Positions 17,943-27,214 are shown, numbered from the stretch's first letter. The stretch: 64,000 bases of DNA from Haloterrigena salina JCM 13891 (GCF_000337495.1 NZ_AOIS01000063.1:34341-98340); one strand, 5' to 3'. Notes: generated by a model from the sequence alone, not told the origin. Numbers and translations: made by a program.

Positions 17943-18968
17943 CTACGAGTTCGCCCCGCTCTCGTTGTCGTCGTCCGCACTGCCGTCGTCCGTTTCGTTC
18001 CCGCCGGAGCCGCCGGTCTCGCCGTCGTTCGCCTCGGCGTCGCCACGGTCGTCGGCGTCCTCGTCGCTCTCGTCGGATTCGTCGTCGACCTCTTCGACGT
18101 CGACGTCCTCGCCCGCGACGCCGCTCTCCGAGATGACGGGCGTCAGGTTGTAGCCGCCGTTTCCTTTCTTGACCACGTTGATGTCGAACACGAACTCGAG
18201 GGGTTCGTCCTCGCGAACCTCGAAGGCGTGGGTGATCTGGAGTTTCTCGCTCGGCACCTTCACGGGCACCGTCTCGCCGTCGACGACGCCTTCGACGTCC
18301 GCGACGTGGAGTTCGATCTTCTCGTAGGTCCCCGCCGAGAGGCCGCCCTCGAAGACCGAGACGGCCTTCTCGCCGACGACCTGCGTCAGGTCGACCGTCG
18401 CGCCCTCGAGGTCGAGCCAGTAGAATCCGCGGCGTCGCTCGACGCCGGTCTCGCTCGAGTCGGATTCGTCACCGTCTGCGTCCGATTCGCCGTCGTTCGC
18501 GTCCGATTCGTCGCCGGATTCGTCACCCGACGATGTCCCGTCGTCGCCGTCCTCGGACGATTCCTCCTCGTCCCCGTCGTCGGCCGCTTCCTCGTCGTCG
18601 GTTTCGGCGTCTTCGCCGTCGGTCTCGGACTCGCCACTCTCGCCGTCGTCCGACTCCTCGCCCCCGCCGTCGAAGATGCGGGCGCTGTCAAAGGACACGT
18701 CGAGTCGATCGAAGTTGCCGATGTCGGCGGGCCTGTCGCTGACGAGCAGCCGGAAGTTCGCCGCGTCGGCGGTCGTCGGCCCGTCGGTCTCCTCGCTGTC
18801 AGCCTCGTCGTCCGGCGCGTCGCTCGAGTCCTCAGGCGTCGCATCGCCGGCGCAGCCGGCCAGCATCGTCGCGCCGACGGTGCCGCCCGCGGCGATGAAC
18901 GCCCGGCGGTCGATATCGGAGTCGTACGGTTCGTCGTCTCGTTCGTCGTTCGTCGGGTCGGTCGTCAT
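17943..18968 (-). CDS. Tat-exported lipoprotein with DUF4382 domain
   Basis: A 341-residue exported protein. The N-terminus has a twin-arginine motif and lipobox (DRRAFIAAGGTVGATMLAGC), so it is probably exported folded by Tat and lipid-anchored at the Cys. A DUF4382 domain follows in two pieces: FRLLVSDRPADIGNFDRLDV at about residue 72 and FYWLDLEGATVDLTQVVGEK after about residue 180. Between them is an insert of about 85 residues made almost only of Asp, Glu, Ser and Gly, and the tail is equally acidic. DUF4382 is a predicted beta-sandwich of unknown ligand. The insert may have grown by slippage. Confidence 0.85.
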   Translation of the reverse strand: MTTDPTNDERDDEPYDSDIDRRAFIAAGGTVGATMLAGCAGDATPEDSSDAPDDEADSEETDGPTTADAANFRLLVSDRPADIGNFDRLDVSFDSARIFDGGGEESDDGESGESETDGEDAETDDEEAADDGDEEESSEDGDDGTSSGDESGDESDANDGESDADGDESDSSETGVERRRGFYWLDLEGATVDLTQVVGEKAVSVFEGGLSAGTYEKIELHVADVEGVVDGETVPVKVPSEKLQITHAFEVREDEPLEFVFDINVVKKGNGGYNLTPVISESGVAGEDVDVEEVDDESDESDEDADDRGDAEANDGETGGSGGNETDDGSADDDNESGANS

Positions 18969-19245
18969 ATGCCGTCCGTCGGATGCGGGTCGCTAAAAGG
19001 GTGACAGTCGTTCTGAACGGACAGAACGGTTCACGAACGTTTCGGACGGCGACTTTCTGCAGGAAGGAACCCGACGGAACCGTCGAGCGCTCCGCAGGAC
19101 GCCGTTTCGGCGAACACCGATTCGTCTCCTCCCGCGAGCGACAGCGACCGGCGACGCCGAGGGGACGGCCGCCCCGCCGCATCCCGGTCTGTGGCTTGCA
19201 ACGGATCACCGCACCTATATTTATCGTGCTGTCCTCTGACACCAT

Positions 19246-20397
19246 ATGGACCTACTCGACGACAGCATCGTCCCGGAGCACGCCCGCGATATCAAGGCCG
19301 AAGCCCGGGAGTTCGCGCGCGAACACATCGAACCGAACGCCCAGGAGTACTACCAGGCCGGCGAGTATCCGGAGGAGATCCTCGAGGCGGGTCAGGAGGC
19401 GAACCTCGTCGCGCAGGACATTCCCGAGGAGTGGGGCGGCCGGGGGCTCGATCTCCCGCAACTGCTTGCGCTGACCGAGGAGTTCTACCGCGCAGACGCG
19501 GGGATCGCGCTGACGCTCCAGTTGGCGAGTTTCGGCTGTGAACTCACCTACGAGTACGGCACCGACGAGCAGTGCGAGGAGTACATCCGACCGGTCGCCG
19601 AGGGCGAGCAGCGCTCGGGGCTTGGCGTCTCCGAACCCGACACCGGCAGCGACCTCGCGGGGATGGAGACCACGGCGGAGAAGGACGGCGACGAATACGT
19701 GATCAACGGCGAGAAGTACTGGATCGGCAACGGCGTCGAGGCCGACTGGATCACCCTCTACGCGCGCACCGGCGACGACGAGTCGAACCCCTACGCCAAC
19801 TACTCGCTCTTTATCGTCCCGACCGACACCGACGGCTACGAGGCCGAACACATCCCCGAGAAGATGGCGATGCGCGCCTCGAAACAGGCCCATATCGAAC
19901 TCGAGGACTGCCGGATCCCCGAGGAGAACCTGATCGGCGAGGAGGGCGAGGGGTTCTGGATGCTCGCGGACTTCTTCAACCACGGCCGAATCGCCGTCTC
20001 CGGCCACGGGATCGGCCTCGCGGCGGCGGCCATCGAGTCCACTTGGGAGTTCGTCCACGACCGCGAGCAGTTCGGTCGGACGATCAGCGACTTTCAGGCG
20101 GTCCAGCACGGCCTCTCGGACATGCTGATCGAGTTCGAGAGCGCCCGTTCGCTCACCTGGCGAGCCTGCGAGAAAGTACAAAACGGGGAGAACGAGGGCT
20201 ACTGGGCGGCGCTGTCGAAGACCAACGCGACCGAGACCGCGACTTCGGTCGCCGAACAGGGGATGCAGTTCCACGGCGGTCGGTCGATCCTGGACGAGCG
20301 ACGGATCGCCCGCGTCTACCGCGACGTCCGCATTCCGGTCATCTACGAGGGGGCGAACGAGATTCAGCGCAACCTGATCTACGGGCAGGCGCCGTAA
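19246..20397 (+). CDS. acyl-CoA dehydrogenase
   Basis: A 383-residue FAD-dependent acyl-CoA dehydrogenase catalysing the first step of beta-oxidation, passing electrons to electron-transfer flavoprotein. Signatures: LGVSEPDTGSDLAGMETTAE (FAD/substrate), YVINGEKYWIGNG, and the end motif VIYEGANEIQRNLIYGQ containing the catalytic Glu of the YEG(T/A) type. A TATATTTA box at 19216-19223, about 26 bases before the ATG, fits a leaderless transcript. It is about 6 kb from a second, similar dehydrogenase (25506-26657). Confidence 0.94.
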   Translation: MDLLDDSIVPEHARDIKAEAREFAREHIEPNAQEYYQAGEYPEEILEAGQEANLVAQDIPEEWGGRGLDLPQLLALTEEFYRADAGIALTLQLASFGCELTYEYGTDEQCEEYIRPVAEGEQRSGLGVSEPDTGSDLAGMETTAEKDGDEYVINGEKYWIGNGVEADWITLYARTGDDESNPYANYSLFIVPTDTDGYEAEHIPEKMAMRASKQAHIELEDCRIPEENLIGEEGEGFWMLADFFNHGRIAVSGHGIGLAAAAIESTWEFVHDREQFGRTISDFQAVQHGLSDMLIEFESARSLTWRACEKVQNGENEGYWAALSKTNATETATSVAEQGMQFHGGRSILDERRIARVYRDVRIPVIYEGANEIQRNLIYGQAP

Positions 20398-20583
20398 CGT
20401 CGGGCCGGCGGAACTTCCGCGTTCGTCGACCGTCGACCTCCGGCCAGTCGATGCGTCCGCGACCGCGTCCGCAGCCGATCGATGGTCCATTGGCGTGACT
20501 GACACGCCGAAAGAACAATCCGTTTCGCCCCGGTAGGCAGCGGTATCGACGATCGATACCGAATCCGAGAGTGACTGAGTGAT

Positions 20584-22545
20584 ATGAGTCGGCCACGCGT
20601 CCTCTGTGTCAGCAACGATCGATCCACGCGTGCGTCCGTCACGCTCGCGTTGACCGACGCGCCGGTCAACGTCGTTATCGCCCAGCGCGCGGCCGAGGCC
20701 GTCGACCGACTCGAACGGGGAGCGATCGACGCCGTCGTCATCGACGCGAGTTCGATCCCGAACGTGCCACAGCTCGTCGACACCGTCGAAGCGGAGGCGC
20801 CGTCGACGCCGGCGTTCGTCCACTGGGGCGACGACGAGAGCGACGCGTCCGTCGCCGTCTTGAGCGAGGTGGTCGCTCGAACCGACGAGACCGGCCGGCC
20901 CGATCGCCTCGCCGAGACGATCACCGAACGCGTCGGCGCCGACTCGCGAACCGCGCCCGACGATCTCGAGGCGGGCGATACCGACTCCGAAACGGACGAC
21001 GGCCTCGCGTCGTTGCCCGACGACATCGCGGCGCTCGTCTCCGCGGTCAGGCGGCGGCTGGTTGACGTCACCTCTCCCGTCGACGTCGAGCGAATCCTCC
21101 GCGAGGAGTTTACCGCGACCGACCGCTACGCGTTCGCCTGGGTCGGCGAGTACGATCAGGGCGAGGGGGAGATCGTCCCCTGGCTGACCGACCCCGACAG
21201 CATGGAGTGGCCGATGCAACGCACCTTCGGGATCGGCGACGGCGACCAGCCGCTCCTCGAGCGGGCGATCCGAACGGACGAGTTCCAGAGCCACCAGCAC
21301 GTGGCCGACCGGTGCGGCGCGGTTCCGTTCGGCGAGCACGCCGTCGACCGGGGCGTCCGCGCCGCCGCCGTCGCGCCGCTCGCGTCGGGCGACGAGCGGT
21401 ACGGGGTGTTCGTCGTCTACGCGCTCGAGACGCTCTCGGAGGCCGAACGGACGGGGATCGAGATGGTCGCCGGGACGGCCTCTCACGTCCTCGAGACGAT
21501 CGCGATCCGCGGTCAACTCGAACAACAGGAGCGGACGCTCCAGCGGTACGAGCGCCTCGTCGAGACGGCCGGCGACGGGATGTACGTCCTCGACGAACAG
21601 GGCCACTTCATGACCGTCAACGACGCGCTGACGGCGATGACCGGCTACAGCCGCGAGGGGCTGCTCGGCGAGCACGCCTCGATCGTCTTCGGCGAGGCCG
21701 ACGTCGACGCCGGCCGGGAGATGATCCGCTCGCTGCTCTCCAGCGGCGACAGTACGGACACGGTCGAACTCTCCCTCGAGACGAAAGCCGGCGAGCGAAT
21801 CCCCTGCGAGGCCCAGATCGCCGTCCTCGTCCGCGACGAGGCGTTCGTGGGCTCGGTCGGCGTCGTCCGCGATATCACCGAACGAAAGCGCAGCGAGCGA
21901 AAGCTCCGCGAACAGAACGAGCGGCTGGACGCCTTCGCGCGGATCGTCAGCCACGACCTGCGCAATCCGCTCGGCGTCGCGCAGGGCTATCTCGAGTTGC
22001 TCGAGGAGACCGAATCGCTCGAGTACGTCGACAGCGTTCGCGACGGACTCGATCGAATGGAGGCGATCATCGAAGACGTCCTGGCGATCGCGCGCGACGG
22101 GGAGTGGGCGACCGACTCCGAACCCGTCGACCTCGAGTCGGTCGCCGACGACGCCTGGGAGTACGTTTCGACGGCCGACGCGACGCTTTCGGTCGCGGAG
22201 ACGATGGCTATCGAGGCCGACCGATCGCGACTGCTGCGCTTACTCGAGAACCTCTTCCGGAACTCGATCGAGCACGGCGGCAAAGACGTCGCCGTTCGCG
22301 TCGGCGCCCTCGAGTCCGAGGGTGGTTCCGATCGCGGCTTTTTCGTCGCGGACGACGGGTCGGGGTTACCCGACGAGATCAACGACGACCTGTTCGATCC
22401 GTCGGTCTCGACCGCCGCCGGGGGGCTCGGGATCGGACTCTGGGTCGTCAGAGAAGTCGCTACCGGACACGGCTGGTCGGTTACCGCGACCGAAAGCGTC
22501 GACGGAGGGGCTCGGTTCGAGTTCGCGTTCGACGAAGGCGATTAG
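20584..22545 (+). CDS. GAF/PAS sensor histidine kinase with N-terminal receiver-like domain
   Basis: A 653-residue soluble sensor kinase. Order: a receiver-like domain (residues 1-115, RPRVLCVSNDRSTRASV) with a weak acidic pocket, so probably not phosphorylated; a GAF domain (about 165-310); a PAS domain (about 320-440, YERLVETAGDGMYVLDEQGH to VGVVRDITERKRSE); HisKA with the phospho-acceptor His457 in FARIVSHDLRNPLGV; and an ATPase domain with ENLFRNSIEHGG (N box) and VADDGSGLPD (G1). No membrane segments, so it senses cytoplasmic signals. It converges with a response regulator, their stops overlapping by 4 bases. Confidence 0.92.
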   Translation: MSRPRVLCVSNDRSTRASVTLALTDAPVNVVIAQRAAEAVDRLERGAIDAVVIDASSIPNVPQLVDTVEAEAPSTPAFVHWGDDESDASVAVLSEVVARTDETGRPDRLAETITERVGADSRTAPDDLEAGDTDSETDDGLASLPDDIAALVSAVRRRLVDVTSPVDVERILREEFTATDRYAFAWVGEYDQGEGEIVPWLTDPDSMEWPMQRTFGIGDGDQPLLERAIRTDEFQSHQHVADRCGAVPFGEHAVDRGVRAAAVAPLASGDERYGVFVVYALETLSEAERTGIEMVAGTASHVLETIAIRGQLEQQERTLQRYERLVETAGDGMYVLDEQGHFMTVNDALTAMTGYSREGLLGEHASIVFGEADVDAGREMIRSLLSSGDSTDTVELSLETKAGERIPCEAQIAVLVRDEAFVGSVGVVRDITERKRSERKLREQNERLDAFARIVSHDLRNPLGVAQGYLELLEETESLEYVDSVRDGLDRMEAIIEDVLAIARDGEWATDSEPVDLESVADDAWEYVSTADATLSVAETMAIEADRSRLLRLLENLFRNSIEHGGKDVAVRVGALESEGGSDRGFFVADDGSGLPDEINDDLFDPSVSTAAGGLGIGLWVVREVATGHGWSVTATESVDGGARFEFAFDEGD

Positions 22546-23114
22546 TGCTCCGATTGAAGGTCCTGAAACGCGCCGACGAAGTCGTCGTGGGACGACATTC
22601 CGGAGACGGTCTCGTCGACGCGGGCCTCGAGTTCCTCGACGCGGTCACAGAGGTCCTGGTACTCCTCGTTGTTCGCGAGTTCCCGATCGGCCTTCTCGGA
22701 CTCCAGCAGCGCCTTCTTCGAGACGAGCGCGTAGTACTCCTGAATATCCGATTCGTACTCCGTTCGGTCGGCGACGTCGTCGACGATCTCGATCAGCTCG
22801 TCCTTCGAGACCGGTTTGACGAGGTAATCGTCGAACCCCATCTCGATGATATCGAAGTCGGGATCGACCGCCGTCACCATCACCACCCGGGACTCGTAGC
22901 CGGCGTCCCTGATTCGCTCGAGCACCTCGTCGCCCGACAGACCCGGCATTCGACGGTCCAGCAGGACGACTTCGACGGAGTCGGATATCTTCTCGAGGGC
23001 CTGTTCGCCGTCGTAGGCCGTGTCGACGGTCCACTCGCTCTGGAGCCACGCGGCGAACAGATCCGCGAGGCGCGCCTCGTCGTCGACGACGAGAATCTCG
23101 AGGTCGTCACTCAT
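22542..23114 (-). CDS. HalX domain response regulator
   Basis: A 190-residue response regulator of the haloarchaeal HalX type. The receiver has Asp11 and Asp12, phospho-acceptor Asp53 (VVLLDRRMPGLSGDEVLERI), the Thr at about 81 (VMVTAVD) and Lys100 (DDYLVKPVSKDEL). The C-terminal 70 residues are a helical HalX domain (YYALVSKKALLESEKADREL and CDRVEELEARVDETVSGM) predicted to form a coiled coil. There is no DNA-binding domain. Adjacent and convergent to a histidine kinase, so they may be partners, though opposite strands mean separate control. Confidence 0.92.
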   Translation of the reverse strand: MSDDLEILVVDDEARLADLFAAWLQSEWTVDTAYDGEQALEKISDSVEVVLLDRRMPGLSGDEVLERIRDAGYESRVVMVTAVDPDFDIIEMGFDDYLVKPVSKDELIEIVDDVADRTEYESDIQEYYALVSKKALLESEKADRELANNEEYQDLCDRVEELEARVDETVSGMSSHDDFVGAFQDLQSEH

Positions 23115-23416
23115 TGGGAGCCCCCTCCGTTCTCTGCATCGTTACAGCCACGGGTCTCCAATGGTACCTCTTCGTGATAAATCTCGCGACCAAATATCAG
23201 TGTTCGGACCACTAGACGGATGAATCACGGACGGAAGCGGTCGGATATATCGTGTTCGAAGCTAGAACCCGGACTCTCCGAACGTGTAAATATACGTAGG
23301 GTTACGATTCATTGAACCAATATACTGTCAATATAGTCTCACTACGCCCCTCGCGACTCGGTACCAGCGACGGGCTCGCGACCGCAGCGAGCCTGTGGCG
23401 CTCGGCCGCGATCGGC
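23115..23416. other. intergenic region between two minus-strand genes
   Basis: Contains the promoter of the HalX regulator near its left end and an AT-rich part (about 23245-23345). A hairpin near the right end (23373-23393) lies just after the fused dehydrogenase gene. No gene is seen. Confidence 0.5.
23373..23393 (-). terminator. hairpin downstream of the fused beta-oxidation gene
   Basis: Arms GGCTCGC (23373-23379) and GCGAGCC (23387-23393) flank a 7-base loop, starting 24 bases after the stop of the minus-strand dehydrogenase/hydratase gene. It could end that transcript or protect its 3' end. There is no adjacent T-run, so confidence is low. Confidence 0.3.
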
Positions 23417-25390
23417 TTACTTCCCTTCGAACTCCGGCTCTTCGTCTTCCATGAAGGCCGTGATCCCCTCCATGAGGTCGTCAGTCGCCATCAGGTGTCC
23501 GAAGGCGGAGGCCTCGTACTCGAGGCCGGACTCGGTGTCGTCGCGGCCGGCGAGCATCGCGCGCTTAGTGAACCGCTGGGCGATCGGCGGGCCACCCGCG
23601 AGGTCGGTCGCCAGTTCGAGCGCGCGCTCGGTGAGGTCGTCGTTGTCGACGACCTCGTTGACGAAGCCGTAGTCGGCCATCGTCTCCGCGTCGAACCGCT
23701 CGGCGGTGAGGATGATCTCCTTCGCGCGGCCCTCGCCGACGACGTGTTTGAGCCGCTGGGTGCCGCCCCAGCCGGGGATGAGGCCGAGGTTCAGTTCGGG
23801 CTGGCCGAACTCGGAGCGCTCGCTGGCGACCCGGAGGTCGGCGCAGGTGGCCAGCTCCATCCCGCCGCCGAGGCAGAAGCCGTCGATGCCGGCGACGACG
23901 GGCAGATCGCAGGCCTCGAGCTTCCCGAACGTCCGCTGGCCGAGCCGCGAGAGCTCCTGGCCCTCGATCGGGTCGGCGCCGCTGCCGGCCATGCTCTGGA
24001 CGTCCGCGCCCGCGGAGAAGGCCTTCCCGCCCTCGCCGGTGAGCAGAATCGAGCGAACTTCGTCGTCGTCCTCGAGCAGGTCGACGGCCTCGGAGAGTTC
24101 CTCGAGCAGGTCGTCGCTGATCGTGTTCATCCGGTGGGGTCGGTCGAGGACGACGTGGCCGACCATGTCGCCGGGGTACTCGATTCGGATCGTCTCGAAC
24201 TCGGTCGCTTCGGCGTCGCCGCCCTGTTCGTAGAACCCGCCCGCTTCGGCGCGTTCCTCGAGGTAGTCGGCCGGCTCGTAGCGCGGATGGCCGGTCTCCT
24301 CGTAGGCCTCCTCGAGGGCCTCGAGGGCGTTCTCGATCCCGAACTCGTCGACCATCTTGACGGGGCCGTCCGGGAAGCCGGCGCCGAGCTTGGTCGCCTC
24401 GTCGATCGATTCGGGCGGCGCGACGTCGTTGCCGATCAGCTTGGCGGACTCGTTTGCCAGCGTCGCGATCAGTCGCTTCTCGACGAGTTCGGACTGCTCG
24501 TCGGTCGGGATCTGGGCGCCCTCGCCGTCCTCGTAGTCGTAGAACCCCTTGCCAGTCTTCTTGCCGAGTTCCTCGTCCTCGACCTTCCGCTCGAACAGCG
24601 GGCTCGGCTCGTAGGCCTCGCCGAGCACCTCGTTCATGTAGTCGAGCACGTGATAGCCGACGTCGATGCCGGTGAGGTCGGCGAGTTCGAAGCTCCCCAT
24701 CGGCAGCCCCATCCCGTACTTGGTCGTCGAGTCGACCTCGGCGATGGTCGCCTCGTCGTTGTGGACGAGCCAGCAGGCCTCGTTCATCAGGGGAACGAGC
24801 ACGCGGTTCACGATGAAACCGGGCGAGTCCTTGTGGACGCGCACGGGCGTCTTGCCGATGTCCTCGGCCAGCGCCTCGATCGTCTCGAGGGTCTCCTCGG
24901 CGGAGTCGGCGCCCGAGATTACCTCGACGAGGTCCATGCGCACCGGCGGGTTGAAGAAGTGCATCCCGCAGAACCGCTCGGGGCGCTCGGTGACCTCCGC
25001 GAGGTCCGTAATCGAGAGGCTCGAGGTGTTGGTCGCGAAGATGGCGTCGTCGTCGGCGACCTCCTCGAGTTCGGCGTAGACGTCCTTCTTGATGTCCATC
25101 TGCTCGGGGACGGCTTCGATGACAACGTCGGCGTCGCCGCAGGCCTCCGCCATGTCGACCAGCGGCGTGACGCGCTCGAGGGCGGCCTCGGCTTTGTCCT
25201 CGGTGAGCTGGTCGTTCTCGGCGAGCTTGTTCAGCGACCACTCGATCTGCTCGTAGCCGTTCTGAACGAACTCGTCTTTGATATCCCGCATGTTCACGTC
25301 GTAGCCCGCCATCGCGAGTACTTCCGCGATGCCGTGGCCCATATTCCCTGCGCCGAGAACTGCGACGGTGTTGATGTCTTCCAGCTCCAT
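23417..25390 (-). CDS. bifunctional 3-hydroxyacyl-CoA dehydrogenase/enoyl-CoA hydratase
   Basis: A 657-residue fusion carrying steps 2 and 3 of beta-oxidation. Residues 1 to about 390 are the NAD-dependent dehydrogenase: TVAVLGAGNMGHGIAEVLAM (nucleotide fold), FFNPPVRMDLVEVISG (catalytic His region is CGMHFFNPP), then the two C-terminal helical domains. Residues about 395-657 are a crotonase: HVVLDRPHRMNTIS, AFSAGADVQSMAG (oxyanion hole) and GFCLGGGMELATCADLRVAS. The order is reversed relative to bacterial FadB. The start is the ATG at 25390 (MELEDINTVAVLG). It is divergent from an acyl-CoA dehydrogenase, sharing a 115-bp promoter region. Confidence 0.95.
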   Translation of the reverse strand: MELEDINTVAVLGAGNMGHGIAEVLAMAGYDVNMRDIKDEFVQNGYEQIEWSLNKLAENDQLTEDKAEAALERVTPLVDMAEACGDADVVIEAVPEQMDIKKDVYAELEEVADDDAIFATNTSSLSITDLAEVTERPERFCGMHFFNPPVRMDLVEVISGADSAEETLETIEALAEDIGKTPVRVHKDSPGFIVNRVLVPLMNEACWLVHNDEATIAEVDSTTKYGMGLPMGSFELADLTGIDVGYHVLDYMNEVLGEAYEPSPLFERKVEDEELGKKTGKGFYDYEDGEGAQIPTDEQSELVEKRLIATLANESAKLIGNDVAPPESIDEATKLGAGFPDGPVKMVDEFGIENALEALEEAYEETGHPRYEPADYLEERAEAGGFYEQGGDAEATEFETIRIEYPGDMVGHVVLDRPHRMNTISDDLLEELSEAVDLLEDDDEVRSILLTGEGGKAFSAGADVQSMAGSGADPIEGQELSRLGQRTFGKLEACDLPVVAGIDGFCLGGGMELATCADLRVASERSEFGQPELNLGLIPGWGGTQRLKHVVGEGRAKEIILTAERFDAETMADYGFVNEVVDNDDLTERALELATDLAGGPPIAQRFTKRAMLAGRDDTESGLEYEASAFGHLMATDDLMEGITAFMEDEEPEFEGK

Positions 25391-25505
25391 GGTCACAGTT
25401 GCAATGTGCACGTGTTTGAACGTTTCCCTCATTCGCACATGAAACTATAGTTCGGTTTATTTCCGGTTACAAACCTCTTTATCGATGGGGTAGGAATACC
25501 GTCAC

Positions 25506-26657
25506 ATGGAATTCGGGCTCTCAGAAGAACAGGAACAGATTCGCGACGAAGTCGCGCGGTTCGCGGAGAACGAAATCGTTCCCCACGCCGAGGAGTACGA
25601 CACCGAGGAGAAGTTCCCCCACGACATCGTCGACGAGGCTGCCGAGATGGGACTGGTCGGCGCCTCGATCCCGATCGAGTACGGCGGCGCCGGCTACTCG
25701 ACCCTCGAGTCGGCGATCATCGCCGAGGAGCTGTTCTCCTACGACCCCGGCATCGCGCTCTCGATTCTCGCCTGTTCGTTCGGGACCGAGGCCATCCGGG
25801 AGTTCGGCAACGAAGACCAGAAGGAGCGCTTCTTAGAGCCCGTCGCGCGGGGCGAGAAGATCTCCGGGGCCGCCATCTCGGAACCCGACACCGGGTCGGA
25901 CGTCTCTTCGGTCTCGACGCGCGCCGAGAAGGACGGCGACGAGTGGGTGATCAACGGCAACAAGATGTGGATCACCAACGGCACCGTCGGCGACTTCTTC
26001 GTCATGCTCTGTAAGACCGATCCGGACGCCGAGGGCCGCTACGACGGCTTCAGCCAGATCGTCGTCGAGGCCGACCGCGACGGCTTCACGTCCGAGAAGA
26101 TCACCGGCAAACTCGGGATCCGCGCCTCCGACACCGCCGAACTCATCCTCGACGACGTCCGCATCCCCGAGGAGAACCTCATCGGCGACCAGGGCGCCGC
26201 CTTCCTCCAGCAGATGCAGTTCTTCGACGCCACCCGAACCGGCGTCGCCGCACAGGGCGTCGGCATCGCGAAGGGCGCCCTTCGCGCGGCGCTCGACTAC
26301 GCTCAGGACCGCGAGCAGTTCGGCAAGTCCATCAGCGAGTTCCAGGCCATCCAGCACAAACTCGCCGACATGGCGACGAAGACCGAGGCCGCGCGCAACC
26401 TGACCTACAAGGCCGCCTGGAACGTCGACCAGGGCAACGACATCACCAAGGGCGCCTCGATGGCCAAGGAGTACGCCTCCCGCATCGCTGTCGACGTCGC
26501 CAACGAGGCCGTCCAGATCCACGGCGGCTCGGGCTACGTCAACGACTTCCCCGTCGAGCGCTTCTACCGCGACTCGAAGATCACCCAGATCTACGAGGGC
26601 ACCTCCGAGATTCAGAAGAACGTCATTGCGCGGGAACTGCTAGATAAAGGGTTCTAG
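25506..26657 (+). CDS. acyl-CoA dehydrogenase
   Basis: A 383-residue FAD-dependent acyl-CoA dehydrogenase, same length and plan as the gene at 19246. Signatures are AAISEPDTGSDVSSVSTRAE, WVINGNKMWITNGTVGDFF and the C-terminal ITQIYEGTSEIQKNVIAREL with the catalytic Glu in YEGT. It resembles short/medium-chain enzymes. Divergent from the hydratase/dehydrogenase fusion, suggesting joint control. The hairpin-rich repeat element begins directly after its TAG stop. Confidence 0.95.
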   Translation: MEFGLSEEQEQIRDEVARFAENEIVPHAEEYDTEEKFPHDIVDEAAEMGLVGASIPIEYGGAGYSTLESAIIAEELFSYDPGIALSILACSFGTEAIREFGNEDQKERFLEPVARGEKISGAAISEPDTGSDVSSVSTRAEKDGDEWVINGNKMWITNGTVGDFFVMLCKTDPDAEGRYDGFSQIVVEADRDGFTSEKITGKLGIRASDTAELILDDVRIPEENLIGDQGAAFLQQMQFFDATRTGVAAQGVGIAKGALRAALDYAQDREQFGKSISEFQAIQHKLADMATKTEAARNLTYKAAWNVDQGNDITKGASMAKEYASRIAVDVANEAVQIHGGSGYVNDFPVERFYRDSKITQIYEGTSEIQKNVIARELLDKGF

Positions 26658-27041
26658 GAACGAACTTTTACTCTGCGTGCGGTCGCTGCGCGACCGCACT
26701 CGGTAAAATCTTCAAAAGAGCGCTACGCGCTCTTTTGGACCTCGCGGGAGCTTCGCTCCCGCTTAGCTTCGATGAAAAGTACCGGAAGACGCTTCGCGTC
26801 TTCCGAGCCCTCGTTCACGTCGTTCACGAGAACACTCCACCTTTCCCTCCAGCCGCGTGAACGCGGCTTCCGGGTCAGTCGTCGGCCCGCTCGCTCGGCC
26901 TTCGGCCTCGCTCACGGCTGCGCCGTTCGCGTATCCGAGGCGGCTTCGCCGCCTCGCTTCGCTCGCGGTGACTATCGGGTGACTGCCTGCCCTCCCCCGA
27001 GTCGCGGACACGGCGAGGTTCGCCGCGTCCGCTCCCGGCCA
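26658..27041 (+). repeat. hairpin-string element, copy A (downstream of acyl-CoA dehydrogenase)
   Basis: About 384 bases packed with short-loop hairpins, in the sense direction of the preceding gene. Stems include 26677-26699 (GTGCGGTCGC, loop TGC), 26714-26736 (AAAAGAGCGC, loop TAC), 26744-26762 (GCGGGAGC, loop TTC) and 26783-26805 (CGGAAGACGC, loop TTC), then AGCCGCGT/ACGCGGCT, CGAGGCGGC/GCCGCCTCG and a long imperfect one near 27003-27032. Shared blocks with copy B are GTGCGGTCGCTGCGCGACCG, GGACCTCGCGGGA, GATGAAAAG, GTCGTCGGCCCGCTCGC, CCCTCCCCCGAGTC and GCTCCCGGCCA, in the same order. No convincing protein is encoded. Confidence 0.8.
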
Positions 27042-27195
27042 TTAGTTCCCGTCTTCGGCGTTGGGCGAGTAGCTGTGCCGCCGCTCGAGTCCTACGATAG
27101 CTACTCCCGGCGGTATCGCTATCGCTCGAGTGCGACCGATTCGCGCTGCGGGGTGACAACTACGGTCGACAGGTTAGAAAGTTATTTGTACACTT

Positions 27196-27213
27196 TGTAA
27201 AGTACACTTTACA
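27196..27213. promoter_or_regulatory. 18-bp palindromic operator before the DUF2178/XRE pair
   Basis: Arms TGTAAAGT and ACTTTACA with a 2-base centre (AC), ending one base before the ATG at 27215. The sequence GTACACTTT also occurs twice directly around it (27189-27197 and 27203-27210). Placement over the expected transcription start suggests a repressor site, most simply for the XRE protein encoded just downstream. Confidence 0.6.
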
Positions 27214-27214
27214 C

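Noticed and set aside
19252..21954. A 900-codon open frame on the minus strand
   Set aside because: It lies antisense to the acyl-CoA dehydrogenase and the histidine kinase, both with clear domains. The product is Arg/Val/Asp/Leu rich with no motifs, as expected for a frame shadow in GC-rich DNA.
23312..25450. A 712-codon plus-strand frame
   Set aside because: It covers the antisense of the hydratase/dehydrogenase fusion; composition is biased and no domain is visible.
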